This document shows positions 51,576 through 60,353 of a DNA stretch of 60,477 bases, one piece after another. The DNA is from DAOQAU01 sp035354275 (GTDB lineage: Bacteria; Cyanobacteriota; Vampirovibrionia; Gastranaerophilales; Gastranaerophilaceae): contig DAOQAU010000005.1 of NCBI GenBank assembly GCA_035354275.1, positions 1 to 60,477 on the forward strand, written 5' to 3'. Below the pieces are notes generated by a model. That model was not told the origin of the DNA. It worked only from the letters and a program-made list of their open reading frames with translations, and ran no database searches. Within the stretch, counting starts at the first letter, position 1. Each line of letters starts with the position of its first letter. The translations under genes were made by a program, and so were the position numbers.

Positions 51576-51774
51576 AAAATTTAATTTTTTGCTTAAATTT
51601 TTTGCTCAAAAACTCCTTCAAACGGATGATTTTTACTCCGAAGAAGGAATTTTCGGGTTTAAAATGTCGTATAATTATTAGTAGTTAAATAAAGGCTTTT
51701 AGGAGATTCTTGACTTTTTGAAAAGAATCATTAATAAGGTTATATACAAATTAATTAGATAGGAGAATAAAACT

Positions 51775-53079
51775 ATGGGTATGGCAGCATCACAGGCAAG
51801 GTACTTAGGCTTAACCGCCAGAAAAACCAATACGGAATACGAAGGTCAACAGATAAACCAACAGCGTACAGCTCTTGCAAACCAGAGTGCGGGGCTTTTT
51901 AACCAAATGTTATCCCTGCAGGTTCCGACACCTCCGAGCACTCAGGATTATACTACAGTAAGCTACACTTATAGCGATGGCGTTAACAATCAAACCATAA
52001 GCAATTTTTCACCGCTTGCAGGGGATCCTGACTACAATTACACCGTAACCCATTTTTACAACTCAAATATTTATACAGGCATAGAAACAAAACAGGTTAA
52101 TCCGCAGGTTAGAAAAAGCGGTTCGACTTATACTTATGTCGGAAATTCACCTTTAACTTTGGTCAGCGTGGCAAAACAACAAGCAGATGTAACAGATCCT
52201 AAAATAGTATATAGTGGTTTAGTAGGCGTAAGAACATACACATCACTTACTGACGGTACAACTTCTTGTACTTTAAGTGCATACAGTTCGACTGCAGATA
52301 GAGCAGCCTTAGAGCAATTAGCTGCACTTCATCCTACGTCAAATCTTGCCACAGCATTTTTAAGCGGCGATACTGACGAGATATACAGTTACACAGGTGA
52401 AGACGGCAAAGTGCATTACGTATGCAAAACCGATTTAGATACATCAATAGGCGGAATATCATCAGGAGGTGCCGGAATGGCTGATCTTGATAATTACACC
52501 GGCGGCGATGCTACAAACTGGGCAGCAATAAACCAAGTTATTACAGACAACGCTTCTTCGCAATTCAAAACGGATGCAGTCGCAGGTGATGATATTTATT
52601 CTTATCAGCTTGGCGGAGTAACTTATTATGTTTGCGAATCTGATTTAGATGCAAGCTATAACAGCAGCGGCGGAGCGATAGAAGGGCAAATAGCACTTAA
52701 CAGATACAATTCGGCATATCTTGACACAAAAGTGGAAACAACCGAAAGAGCGTTTCTTCAACAGGATCAATCGGGCAGATTTATTTCCGCAAAACTTGAA
52801 AACTCATCTCCGACATTTTCTCTGAATTCAGCTACCATAACTGATGAAAATGCTTACAATGATGCGATGAATCAGTATAATTACGATACAATGAAATATC
52901 AGCAGCAAGTGCAGGATATAAACGCAAAAACACAGATTATTCAAGAGCAGGACAGAACCCTTGAACTGCGTTTAAAACAGCTTGATACAGAACAACAAGC
53001 ACTTCAAACCGAAATGGAAGCAGTTAAAAAAGTTATCGACAAAAACGTCGAAACAACATTCAAAACATTCGGCGGGTAA
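51775..53079 (+). CDS. MGMAASQAR-family protein with C-terminal coiled coil (copy 2)
   Basis: 434 aa, taggag upstream. Same architecture as the preceding gene. The first 120 bases are identical to copy 1, including silent positions, while the remainder has diverged clearly, pointing to recent gene conversion or selection on the 5' end. C-terminal coil DRTLELRLKQLDTEQQALQ is nearly the same. Function unknown. Confidence 0.8.
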   Translation: MGMAASQARYLGLTARKTNTEYEGQQINQQRTALANQSAGLFNQMLSLQVPTPPSTQDYTTVSYTYSDGVNNQTISNFSPLAGDPDYNYTVTHFYNSNIYTGIETKQVNPQVRKSGSTYTYVGNSPLTLVSVAKQQADVTDPKIVYSGLVGVRTYTSLTDGTTSCTLSAYSSTADRAALEQLAALHPTSNLATAFLSGDTDEIYSYTGEDGKVHYVCKTDLDTSIGGISSGGAGMADLDNYTGGDATNWAAINQVITDNASSQFKTDAVAGDDIYSYQLGGVTYYVCESDLDASYNSSGGAIEGQIALNRYNSAYLDTKVETTERAFLQQDQSGRFISAKLENSSPTFSLNSATITDENAYNDAMNQYNYDTMKYQQQVQDINAKTQIIQEQDRTLELRLKQLDTEQQALQTEMEAVKKVIDKNVETTFKTFGG

Positions 53080-53153
53080 GTAATTAAATAAAATCTTTTT
53101 ACTACTCAATTATCAAAAAACATCTCTAAAATACCCCACAAAGGAAAAACAAA

Positions 53154-53993
53154 ATGTCTTACAGATACGATAGTTACCTTGTAATAGCAAACAAATTCAG
53201 CTCGGCAGGTTCCGATGCCAAAGCGCAGCTTTTTGAAACTTACGACAGGTTGCGTGATTTGACTGTTTCGGGTTCGGCTGCAACGGGCACAGGATTTGAA
53301 CAAGCGGGCGGATTTTTATATCAGGTTGCCAGTTTATTTTCGCCTTCATCATTTATGACAACAATGGGCGGAACTTCTGCAATGAATATTCCTGGGACTT
53401 CTTACTGGTCACCTGTAAGCGGCGGAAACGCTGTCGTTAACGGTGGTTATTCTGCCTTTGGGATAGGCGGATTGGGTAATTATTCAGGATTTCCCGGAGG
53501 TGCTGCAAACATAAATTTGGGGCTCGGTGATTATACCGGCGGGGCATCTTCAATTTTGTCGGGATTTGGTTCAATGCAAGGTTCTGCAACAGGATTTGCT
53601 TCGAGCATAGGCGGAATAGCCGATGTGGCAAGTGCAGCAGCTTACGGCGCAGGTATGGGAAGCGGTTACGGATTTGGGACAAACGTTGTTCTTCCTATTG
53701 CAGGTGTTATCTCGGGTTGGGGCGGCATTATGCAGGCAGCGGCACCTTATCTTGGAGAATACGGACTTCCGGCAATTGTTATGGGTAATTTGATGCAGGG
53801 AACAACTTCTGCGGCACTTTCTGCTTATCAGAACGTTTCCGGCAGGATTCTTTCCAATGCGGATTCTATTTTGACAAATAAAGTAAGAAATATTGAAACA
53901 GTTTGTAAAATGCTTGATACTCAAGGCGATGTCGTTAGAAAAATGCTCAAAGAAAGCATTGACTCTGACAGCAAAGCTATTCAAAATTTATAG
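53154..53993 (+). CDS. Gly/Ala/Ser-rich protein with helical ends
   Basis: 279 aa, aaagga upstream. Charged N-terminal helix (about 1-40), a long Gly-rich, mildly hydrophobic middle (about 45-215), and a C-terminal charged helix (NKVRNIETVCKMLDTQGDVVRKML). No signal peptide. This organisation recalls secreted pore or translocator proteins, but that is only a resemblance. In line with the MGMAASQAR pair. Confidence 0.72.
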   Translation: MSYRYDSYLVIANKFSSAGSDAKAQLFETYDRLRDLTVSGSAATGTGFEQAGGFLYQVASLFSPSSFMTTMGGTSAMNIPGTSYWSPVSGGNAVVNGGYSAFGIGGLGNYSGFPGGAANINLGLGDYTGGASSILSGFGSMQGSATGFASSIGGIADVASAAAYGAGMGSGYGFGTNVVLPIAGVISGWGGIMQAAAPYLGEYGLPAIVMGNLMQGTTSAALSAYQNVSGRILSNADSILTNKVRNIETVCKMLDTQGDVVRKMLKESIDSDSKAIQNL

Positions 53994-54010
53994 AAAATTT
54001 AGGTTTTTAA

Positions 54011-54226
54011 ATGTTGATTCGAACATATATACGCACACTCTTCAATAAAATTTTTACCCAAAACTTTATTGTTAAATTTTTGGGTAAAATTGTAAACTTT
54101 TATTGCGAAGTTTGGTTTAAAACGTCAAAAAACATAAAGTCTGAACAAAATTTGCCGATTAACATGACAAAGGAACAAATGTTGTTCTTTCAAAGTGTTA
54201 CAGGCGACAAGGTGGACTGTAAATAG
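54011..54226 (+). CDS. Small hypothetical protein
   Basis: 71 aa, 17 bases after the preceding gene. Basic, aromatic-rich N-terminal half (about 1-40), polar end. No family or signal recognised; no convincing ribosome-binding site, so the call is weak. Confidence 0.4.
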   Translation: MLIRTYIRTLFNKIFTQNFIVKFLGKIVNFYCEVWFKTSKNIKSEQNLPINMTKEQMLFFQSVTGDKVDCK

Positions 54227-54316
54227 TTAAGACATGTTAAGTGTGTTGTTTACATGAGGCAATAATTCAATCTTAAATGTTTTTATTATTATGAAGGTCC
54301 GGTAAAGGGTATCAAA

Positions 54317-54589
54317 GTGTATCAAGAAACTTTACAGACAAACTTCAAAAGATTTATGAATTTTTTAGGATTCGCAAGGTCATTTTTTCTCAGAAGAAAT
54401 CCTATAAAGACTTTCATAAATGGTTTAGCAGAAGCCTTAAAAGACTTTTTGACAATGAACAAAAAACTTAAATTGGCTCGATATAGGCTAAGTTATCACA
54501 GACATCAGCTAAACAAAATGGAATCTCTCATAGCAGAAAATAATCAACATACTTTCCTTAGAGGAAATAAAATTAACGAAGTCAGATAA
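54317..54589 (+). CDS. Small basic helical protein
   Basis: 90 aa from GTG at 54317 (aaaggg upstream). Strongly basic, helical throughout, with a C-terminal segment YRLSYHRHQLNKMESLIAEN that may pair as a coil. Located between the Gly-rich protein and the small coiled-coil protein. Function unknown. Confidence 0.5.
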   Translation: MYQETLQTNFKRFMNFLGFARSFFLRRNPIKTFINGLAEALKDFLTMNKKLKLARYRLSYHRHQLNKMESLIAENNQHTFLRGNKINEVR

Positions 54590-54601
54590 AGGTAGAAAAA
54601 A

Positions 54602-54937
54602 ATGGGTTTATTAATAGCAACATTAAGAAAAACGTATTTAATAGCTTATAAAAATGAGTTAGAATATAAGATTCAGCTTATAACCCAAGCTAAAATCGCA
54701 TTGACTCAGTCAACTAACGATTTGTTGAATGTCGGTACAGACATGGATCCTGACAATCCGGTCGTAAAACAATTGGAGCAGCGCAAAGAAAGACTTAATC
54801 TGCTTGAGAAAAAACTTGATATGCAAATGGATGAATATAAAACAAAACTTGATATGGTTGAAAAAGAAATACAAAGTTGTGACGGAATGTTTAAAAGCAA
54901 CCTTGAATCGTCCTTCTCTTATGGCGGCGGACGTTAA
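54602..54937 (+). CDS. Short coiled-coil protein resembling the ends of the MGMAASQAR family
   Basis: 111 aa. N-terminus MGLLIATLRKTYLIAYKNE LEYKIQLITQ aligns with the long family (K..xEY..Q.I.Q....L), and the C-terminal coil (KERLNLLEKKLDMQMDEYK) corresponds to theirs, without the large middle domain. Ends SYGGGR. Probably a minimal member of the same family. Confidence 0.7.
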   Translation: MGLLIATLRKTYLIAYKNELEYKIQLITQAKIALTQSTNDLLNVGTDMDPDNPVVKQLEQRKERLNLLEKKLDMQMDEYKTKLDMVEKEIQSCDGMFKSNLESSFSYGGGR

Positions 54938-54950
54938 CAGATAAAAATTG

Positions 54951-54992
54951 AAACAAAGCGGCGGGTTTGAAAAAACCCGCCGCTTTGTTTTT
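54951..54992 (+). terminator. Rho-independent terminator at 54.9 kb
   Basis: aaacaaagcggcgggttt stem with its complement and a T-rich tail. Closes the 50.2-54.9 kb cluster. Confidence 0.88.
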
Positions 54993-55067
54993 CAGCCTTT
55001 TAATTATTAAGTTGTTTTTGTTTGCAATTATAATTTTTTTTGGTGTATAATTGAATGATATAAGAGG

Positions 55068-55187
55068 ATGCGGGAAAATTCGAAAAATGACAATTTTTCG
55101 CAATTTTTCAAATCCGACCTTAGAAGTGCTAAATCCTTGCCGGCTGCGGGATAGCCGGCGGCAAGGATGAAAGCCGGACAAGAGAAA
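55068..55187 (+). ncRNA. Structured leader-like element, copy 2 (upstream of tig)
   Basis: Hairpin 1 (ttcgaaaaat/atttttcgcaa), linker ccgaccttagaag, GC-rich hairpin 2 (atccttgccggc/gccggcggcaaggat), then ccggac. Alignable along its length with the minus-strand copy at 12705-12858 (hairpin with acaattttt loop, cgacctta linker, second hairpin, ctggac). It ends about 12 bases before the tig start, near the ribosome-binding site. Confidence 0.45.
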
Positions 55188-55198
55188 AGGGCGTGAAA

Positions 55199-56533
55199 AT
55201 GAAAGTTGATTTAAAAAAAGAAAAAGACAATGTTGTGACATTAGACATTCAGGTTCCTGCAAAAGATGCGGAAAATGAATACAATAAAGCAGTCAGAAAA
55301 GTTTCTGAGTATGTAAACATTCCCGGTTTCAGAAAAGGCAAGGCTCCTAGAAACATTGTTGAAAAGCATGTCGGAATAGAAAGAATTCAGCAGGAAGCGT
55401 TGGAGCGTATGTTGCCGGCTATTTTCAAAGATGCAATAACAAAAAACGATTTAGACATTGTATCTCAACCTTATGTTGAATCTTATGATTTTAATTTGGG
55501 AGAGGATTTAAAAATAGTTGCAAAAGTTGAGCTTCGTCCGGAGATAAAACTTGGTGAATATAAGGGGTTAAAGCTTGAGGCACAGGGTTATACAATTCCT
55601 GAAGACGCTTTTGACAAAGCATTAGAAGGGCTTTTGCAGCAGCATGTTAAGTATGAATTGGTTGTAGGCAGACCTGCTCAAAAAACAGATATTGTGGTAA
55701 TTGATTTTGACGGTTCGGTGAATGGAGAAAAAATAAAAGGCGGAGCGGCGGAAAATTATCCTCTTGATTTGGCAAACTCTAATTTCATACCCGGCTTTGC
55801 AGAGCAACTTATAGGTAAAAATTTGGGTGAAGAATTTGATATTGAAGTAAAATTTCCCGAAGAATATCACGAAGCAAAACTCGCAGGACAGCCTGCAATT
55901 TTTAAGATAAAAATTAAAGAAATAAAAGAAAAAGTTTTACCTGAATTGACAGATGAATTTGCGCAAAAACTGGGAACTTTTAAGACCGTTGAAGATTTAA
56001 AGGCAGATATTCAAAAATATCTTGAAGCAACAAAAAACAATGAAGATGCAAAAATCATAAGCAACACTATTTTTGAAAAAGTGTTGTCAGGTGTTAAAAT
56101 TGATATTCAAAATTCAATGGTGGAAAGAGAAACTCAATCTTTGCTTGAAGAATACAAACAAAGGCTTATGATGCAGGGAATCGAATGGCAAAAAGCAGTT
56201 GAATCTCAAGGTGAAGAAAATATCTTAAAAGGCTTAAAAGAAGAAGCTTTGCTTAGGATTAAAAATTCACTGGTAATAGACGAAATTGCAAAAGTTGAAA
56301 ATATAAAAATAGGTCCTGAAGAATTGGACAAAAAATTAAAAGAAATTGAAGATGCCTACAAAATGCCAAGGGCGGAGCTTATGAAGCAATTAAGCCAAAA
56401 TCCGCAGGTATTCAGTTCTTTGTCTCAGCAGGCTCTAAACGAAAAAGTCGCAAAGTTTTTGAACGAAAACAATACGGTTGAATTGGCTGCTGATAAAGAG
56501 AAAAAGGCCAAATCTGCGAAGAAAAATGACTAA
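55199..56533 (+). CDS. tig: Trigger factor
   Basis: 444 aa from ATG at 55199 (AAAAGGG seven bases upstream; a GTG two codons earlier is possible). Ribosome-binding signature GFRKGKAPRNIVEKH, FKBP-like domain (VVIDFDGSVNGEKI, IPGFAEQLIG) and the C-terminal chaperone arms. Folds nascent chains at the ribosome. Followed by clpP and clpX, the conserved order. Confidence 0.96.
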   Translation: MKVDLKKEKDNVVTLDIQVPAKDAENEYNKAVRKVSEYVNIPGFRKGKAPRNIVEKHVGIERIQQEALERMLPAIFKDAITKNDLDIVSQPYVESYDFNLGEDLKIVAKVELRPEIKLGEYKGLKLEAQGYTIPEDAFDKALEGLLQQHVKYELVVGRPAQKTDIVVIDFDGSVNGEKIKGGAAENYPLDLANSNFIPGFAEQLIGKNLGEEFDIEVKFPEEYHEAKLAGQPAIFKIKIKEIKEKVLPELTDEFAQKLGTFKTVEDLKADIQKYLEATKNNEDAKIISNTIFEKVLSGVKIDIQNSMVERETQSLLEEYKQRLMMQGIEWQKAVESQGEENILKGLKEEALLRIKNSLVIDEIAKVENIKIGPEELDKKLKEIEDAYKMPRAELMKQLSQNPQVFSSLSQQALNEKVAKFLNENNTVELAADKEKKAKSAKKND

Positions 56534-56594
56534 AAAGCGTAGATTTATTGTGAAAATATGTTATAATATATTTGGATAAGGAAAGGAAAAGAAG

Positions 56595-57194
56595 ATGAGT
56601 TTTGTACCTGTAGTAATAGAGCAGTCAAGCAGAGGTGAGCGTTCTTTTGACATTTTTTCAAGGTTGCTCAGAGAAAGAATTATATTTTTGGGAACTCCGG
56701 TTGATGATATGGTGGCAAATTTAATTGTTGCCCAAATGCTTCTTTTAGACAGTGAAAATCCGGAAAAAGATATTATGCTCTACATAAACAGCCCCGGCGG
56801 AAGCGTTACTGCAGGATTTGCGATATACGATACTATGCAGCACATAAGAGCCGATGTAAGCACAATTTGCTTAGGTCAGGCGGCAAGTATGGGAGCATTC
56901 CTTTTGGCGGCAGGCACAAAAGGTAAAAGGATGGCACTTCCTCATTCGCGCGTACTTATCCACCAACCTTTGGGCGGAGCCCAAGGTCAGGCTACTGATA
57001 TTGAAATTCAGGCGGCAGAAATCGTAAGAATTAAAAAATCGTTGAATGAAATTCTTGCTGCAAACACAGGACAATCAATTAAAAAGATAGAAAAAGATAC
57101 AGACAGAGATTATATTATGACCCCCGAAGAAGCTTTAGAATACGGAATGATTGACAAAATTGTCTCAAAAGAAATTCTAAAGGAGTCCAAATAG
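56595..57194 (+). CDS. clpP: ATP-dependent Clp protease proteolytic subunit
   Basis: 199 aa. Catalytic Ser in GQAASMGAFLLAAG, His in SRVLIHQPLGG, and Asp in the D-R-D-Y-I-M-T-P region. Starts with FVPVVIEQSSRGERSFDIFSRLL-type N-loop. Normal length. Confidence 0.97.
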   Translation: MSFVPVVIEQSSRGERSFDIFSRLLRERIIFLGTPVDDMVANLIVAQMLLLDSENPEKDIMLYINSPGGSVTAGFAIYDTMQHIRADVSTICLGQAASMGAFLLAAGTKGKRMALPHSRVLIHQPLGGAQGQATDIEIQAAEIVRIKKSLNEILAANTGQSIKKIEKDTDRDYIMTPEEALEYGMIDKIVSKEILKESK

Positions 57195-57204
57195 GAGAAA
57201 ACCT

Positions 57205-58518
57205 ATGTCGAAACATGACGATAGCAGATTAAAATGTTCGTTTTGCGGAAAAACACAGGATCAGGTAAAAAAATTAATAGCAGGTCCTGAAGTTTATATA
57301 TGTGATGAATGTGTTGAACTTTGCAACGAAATTCTTGATGAGGAATTTTTTGAAGGCAAAGATAAAGATGCTGCAGGCGAAAAAGGAAAAGAGGCAGAAG
57401 AAAAAACTATTCCAAAACCTGCGGAGATAAAATCTTACCTTGATGAGCATATTGTAGGTCAAGAAGATGCGAAAAAAGTTTTGTCTGTTGCGGTTTACAA
57501 TCACTATAAAAGATTAAGGCACAACAAATCAAAAGATAAAGAAGGCGGAGTTGAAATCCAAAAATCAAATATCCTACTTGTCGGTCCTACAGGAAGCGGA
57601 AAAACTCTTCTTGCACAAACACTTGCAAAAATGCTTGATGTTCCTTTTGCGGTTGCCGATGCCACAACTTTAACCGAAGCCGGCTATGTGGGCGATGATG
57701 TTGAAAACATTTTGCTCAGACTGCTTCAAAATGCCGAATATGATGCGGCAAAAGCAGAGCGGGGCATAATTTATATCGACGAAATAGATAAAATCGCCAG
57801 AAAATCCGAAAATACTTCAATTACAAGAGATGTTTCAGGTGAAGGGGTTCAGCAGGCGTTATTGAAAATGATTGAAGGTACTGTTGCAAATGTTCCTCCT
57901 CAAGGCGGAAGAAAACACCCTCATCAGGAATTTATCCAGATTGATACAAGCAACATTTTGTTTATTGTGGGCGGTGCTTTTGTAGGATTGGAAAAAATCG
58001 TTGAAAGACGTGCAGACGATGGAAGTTCAATAGGCTTTGGCGCAAAAACAGCTTCCTCTAAAGCAGAAAAAGAGGCGCAGGCTGCAAAAATGCTCAAAAA
58101 ACTTCAGCCCGAAGACTTGCTTAAATTCGGATTAATCCCTGAGTTTATCGGCAGAGTTCCTGTTTATGCGGTTTTAGATGCTTTGGATGAAAAAACTTTG
58201 AAAATGATTTTAACAGAGCCTAAAAATGCTATTTTGAAACAGTACAAATGTCTTTTAGGTATGGACGGCGTTGAACTTGAATTTGAGCCTGAAGCTATTG
58301 ATTTAATAGCAGCTGACGCAATAAAAAGAAAAACAGGCGCAAGGGCACTTCGTTCTATAGTTGAAGAAATTATGCTTGATATTATGTATGATATTCCTTC
58401 CAAAGAGCACATGGACAAATTTGTTATAACAGCAGATATGGTTAAAAACAGGAATAAAGCTGAATTAATCAAGCTTCCTACAAAGAAAAAACTTGAACAA
58501 GAAGAAGAAATAGCTTAG
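57205..58518 (+). CDS. clpX: ATP-dependent Clp protease ATP-binding subunit ClpX
   Basis: 437 aa. N-terminal zinc domain CSFCGKTQ...CDECVELC, Walker A GPTGSGKTLLAQ, Walker B IIYIDEIDKIA, pore loop GYVGDDVE, and the IGF loop region (SIGFGAK) for docking on ClpP. Eleven bases after clpP. Confidence 0.97.
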   Translation: MSKHDDSRLKCSFCGKTQDQVKKLIAGPEVYICDECVELCNEILDEEFFEGKDKDAAGEKGKEAEEKTIPKPAEIKSYLDEHIVGQEDAKKVLSVAVYNHYKRLRHNKSKDKEGGVEIQKSNILLVGPTGSGKTLLAQTLAKMLDVPFAVADATTLTEAGYVGDDVENILLRLLQNAEYDAAKAERGIIYIDEIDKIARKSENTSITRDVSGEGVQQALLKMIEGTVANVPPQGGRKHPHQEFIQIDTSNILFIVGGAFVGLEKIVERRADDGSSIGFGAKTASSKAEKEAQAAKMLKKLQPEDLLKFGLIPEFIGRVPVYAVLDALDEKTLKMILTEPKNAILKQYKCLLGMDGVELEFEPEAIDLIAADAIKRKTGARALRSIVEEIMLDIMYDIPSKEHMDKFVITADMVKNRNKAELIKLPTKKKLEQEEEIA

Positions 58519-58565
58519 TTTTTGTTTATTTAAGTATTAATTTTGGACTTTGCTAAAGTCCTTCG

Positions 58566-58652
58566 CGTCATTCTGAGGGCGGAGCCCGAAGAATCTCTTA
58601 TCACGTCGTTGCGAGGGGGAACAATATATTTACCCCCGAAGCAATCTAAAAT
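58566..58652. repeat. Dispersed palindromic repeat pair
   Basis: gcgtcattctgagggcggagcccgaagaatct followed by gtcgttgcgagg...cccccgaagcaatct: two back-to-back elements of the 'tcattgcgag/gcaatct' class. Confidence 0.65.
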
Positions 58653-58676
58653 GTTATAATTTTTTGAATATTTTTT

Positions 58677-59118
58677 GGGACCTTTTGGTGGCAAAAGGTC
58701 CCGCCAAAAGCCACCCCCTGCTCGTCGCTTTTTGCCAAAGTACGGCTCATTCCATTGAAAATTTCAAACTCGCTTTGCTCAAACAGTGAAATTTTCGGGC
58801 ATTACATTTCACCTACTCTGGCATAAAAGCTCCTCAAAGGGGGATTTTTATCTATGCTTGCTCCGATATGGTCGGAAAAGAGTCCGTACAGGGTTTCAGA
58901 GTGAAGCACTGACGCTTTGACAAAGCGAACAGGCGAAGAATGAGCCTTGTGAGCCTGTCTCTGTAAGTGAGCATTTCGTTCGCGTGTTTTCCCCTTTTCT
59001 TGCCTTCTTTTGCCTGAAACTTGTTTCAGTGCAAAATGGCGTCACGAAGAGTGACTACTGCCTGGTTTCTTTTCTTTTTTTCAATCGCAAGAAAAAAAGA
59101 AAAGAAATGAGGCATCAA
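58677..59118. repeat. Long composite dispersed element, copy 2
   Basis: Modules shared with 34797-35107 in the same order: ccttttggtggcaaaagg...ccaaaagccac, then ctgacgctttgaca, ttcgttcgcgtgtttt, and a terminal pyrimidine/purine hairpin (tttcttttcttttttt...aaaaaaagaaaagaaa). A nested stretch at about 58920-58985 includes ggcgaagaatgagcctt, also found at 17167. Confidence 0.65.
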
Positions 59119-59239
59119 AAATTGGAGGGGATATTTTTCTAATTTAAAAAATTTTAGATTGCAAAAACTCAATTTCTATTACATGACTAGCAATTTTTTG
59201 TAACATATGTTATAATTATAATAACAAGAGGATAGAAAA

Positions 59240-59503
59240 ATGATTTCTTCCAAGGTAAAAGTTCTTGTTATTATTTCCGCATTATTATTATCCGTAGGTC
59301 TTATGTCTGTTGGCTGCAAATCGGCAGCTCAAAAGGGTTGGGTAAATACTGATTCTATGCCCGGACACACTTTCAGCAAGCACAAAAACAAGAACAATCA
59401 AAACACTCAAATTGTTTATTTAGGGGCTTCCGAAAAAGATTCTTCTACGGCAGTTGATTTTGGCCCCCAAGATGTCAGTTTTGAGTTTTCAAATTTGAAG
59501 TAA
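59240..59503 (+). CDS. Small predicted lipoprotein
   Basis: 87 aa. Signal peptide with lipobox MSVGC (Cys26), then a short polar chain rich in Lys, Asn and Ser (KHKNKNNQNTQ) and a beta-like end. Ribosome-binding site aagagg. Function unknown. Confidence 0.72.
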   Translation: MISSKVKVLVIISALLLSVGLMSVGCKSAAQKGWVNTDSMPGHTFSKHKNKNNQNTQIVYLGASEKDSSTAVDFGPQDVSFEFSNLK

Positions 59504-59504
59504 T

Positions 59505-59570
59505 TTTTAGTTGAACAGTCGAATAGTTTATGAGCTTGTAAATTCTTCTTACTATTTACTATTTACGTAT
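59505..59570. repeat. Heptanucleotide microrepeats after the small lipoprotein gene
   Basis: tagttga/acagtcg/aatagtt left arm and ttactat/ttactat/ttacgta right arm, same family as other arrays. Confidence 0.65.
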
Positions 59571-59598
59571 TACCCCTTGAAAAATGTTTTTTTTGTAT

Positions 59599-59614
59599 TA
59601 CTATACTGTTAGTA
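59599..59614. promoter_or_regulatory. Candidate operator upstream of the BlaI-type gene
   Basis: Dyad tacta-N6-tagta overlapping a plausible -10 (tatact), with TTGAAA at 59577. BlaI-type repressors usually autoregulate through such dyads; weak visual evidence. Confidence 0.35.
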
Positions 59615-59638
59615 GTGGTCAAAAAATAAGGGGTTATT

Positions 59639-59980
59639 ATGATAGGCGGAGTTTTAGAAATTGAGATTATGAACTGCATTTGGTCGTTGCAAAAACAGGA
59701 TGAAGATGCCAATATTTCTGTTGCGGATGTCGTAGCTTTTTTAAGCAGAAATAAGGTGAAAAGAGCTTACACTACGATTAAAACCGTTATGGACAGATTA
59801 AGTGCCAAAGGCTTGCTTGCCAGATATAAAAGCGGCAAAAAATTCTTTTACAGAAGCACATTAGATAGAGAAGAAGCGGCAAAAGATGCACTAAAAGAAG
59901 TTTCAACACAATTTTTTGGCGGAAATTATGTTGAAATGATTAAATTTATAGAGAAGGAATGTTCGGCCGTTTTGGTTTAA
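59639..59980 (+). CDS. BlaI/MecI/CopY-family transcriptional repressor
   Basis: 113 aa. Winged helix with EIEIMNCIWSLQ, SVADVVAFLS, AYTTIKTVMDRLSAKGLL and the wing KKFFYRS, all typical of BlaI/CopY. No BlaR1 sensor is seen downstream. In this place it may control the adjacent small gene and the TadE-like gene. Ribosome-binding site aagggg. Confidence 0.85.
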   Translation: MIGGVLEIEIMNCIWSLQKQDEDANISVADVVAFLSRNKVKRAYTTIKTVMDRLSAKGLLARYKSGKKFFYRSTLDREEAAKDALKEVSTQFFGGNYVEMIKFIEKECSAVLV

Positions 59981-59990
59981 GGGAGAATTT

Positions 59991-60353
59991 GTGAATATTC
60001 AAGATGACAGGAAATCGGTTTCAAGGCTTATTTATAAAGTTTTGACAGAGTCATTGACTGTTCGTGAGGCGATTTTGAATTTCCCCAAAGATGTTAATGA
60101 TGCTTCATTAAAAACAGCCTATCATGCGCTGGTTCATCTTGAGGCGGATGAAGATTTGAGAAGAAGGGATTTGCTTTACAGGCAAGAACAGGATGATTAT
60201 TTGGAGTTTATAGCCCAAACCCTTCAAAAAGGAGAAGTTTTACCTTATAATATTATTAAAGAGTATGAAAAGTATTATGAAGGAATTTCTACCCCTCATT
60301 CAAGAAGTATGAAAGGTATATTAAAGAGTTTATGCAAATTTTTAAACGTTTAG
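59991..60353 (+). CDS. Hypothetical protein between BlaI-type and TadE-like genes
   Basis: 120 aa from GTG at 59991, AAGGGAG upstream. Helical and charged (AYHALVHLEADEDLRRRDLLYRQ-type segment), no signal peptide or known motif. It overlaps the TadE-like start by 22 bases, so the three genes form one operon. Confidence 0.7.
   Translation: MNIQDDRKSVSRLIYKVLTESLTVREAILNFPKDVNDASLKTAYHALVHLEADEDLRRRDLLYRQEQDDYLEFIAQTLQKGEVLPYNIIKEYEKYYEGISTPHSRSMKGILKSLCKFLNV

Larger units (their letters stand above)
58519..59239. other. Repeat-rich gene-free region between clpX and the lipoprotein
   Basis: About 720 bases with no believable gene: a 'cattctgag/tgcgagg...gaagcaatct' repeat (58566-58652), the second copy of the long composite element (58677-59118), then AT-rich DNA with a TATAAT-like ttataattata just before the lipoprotein gene. 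Confidence 0.7.
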
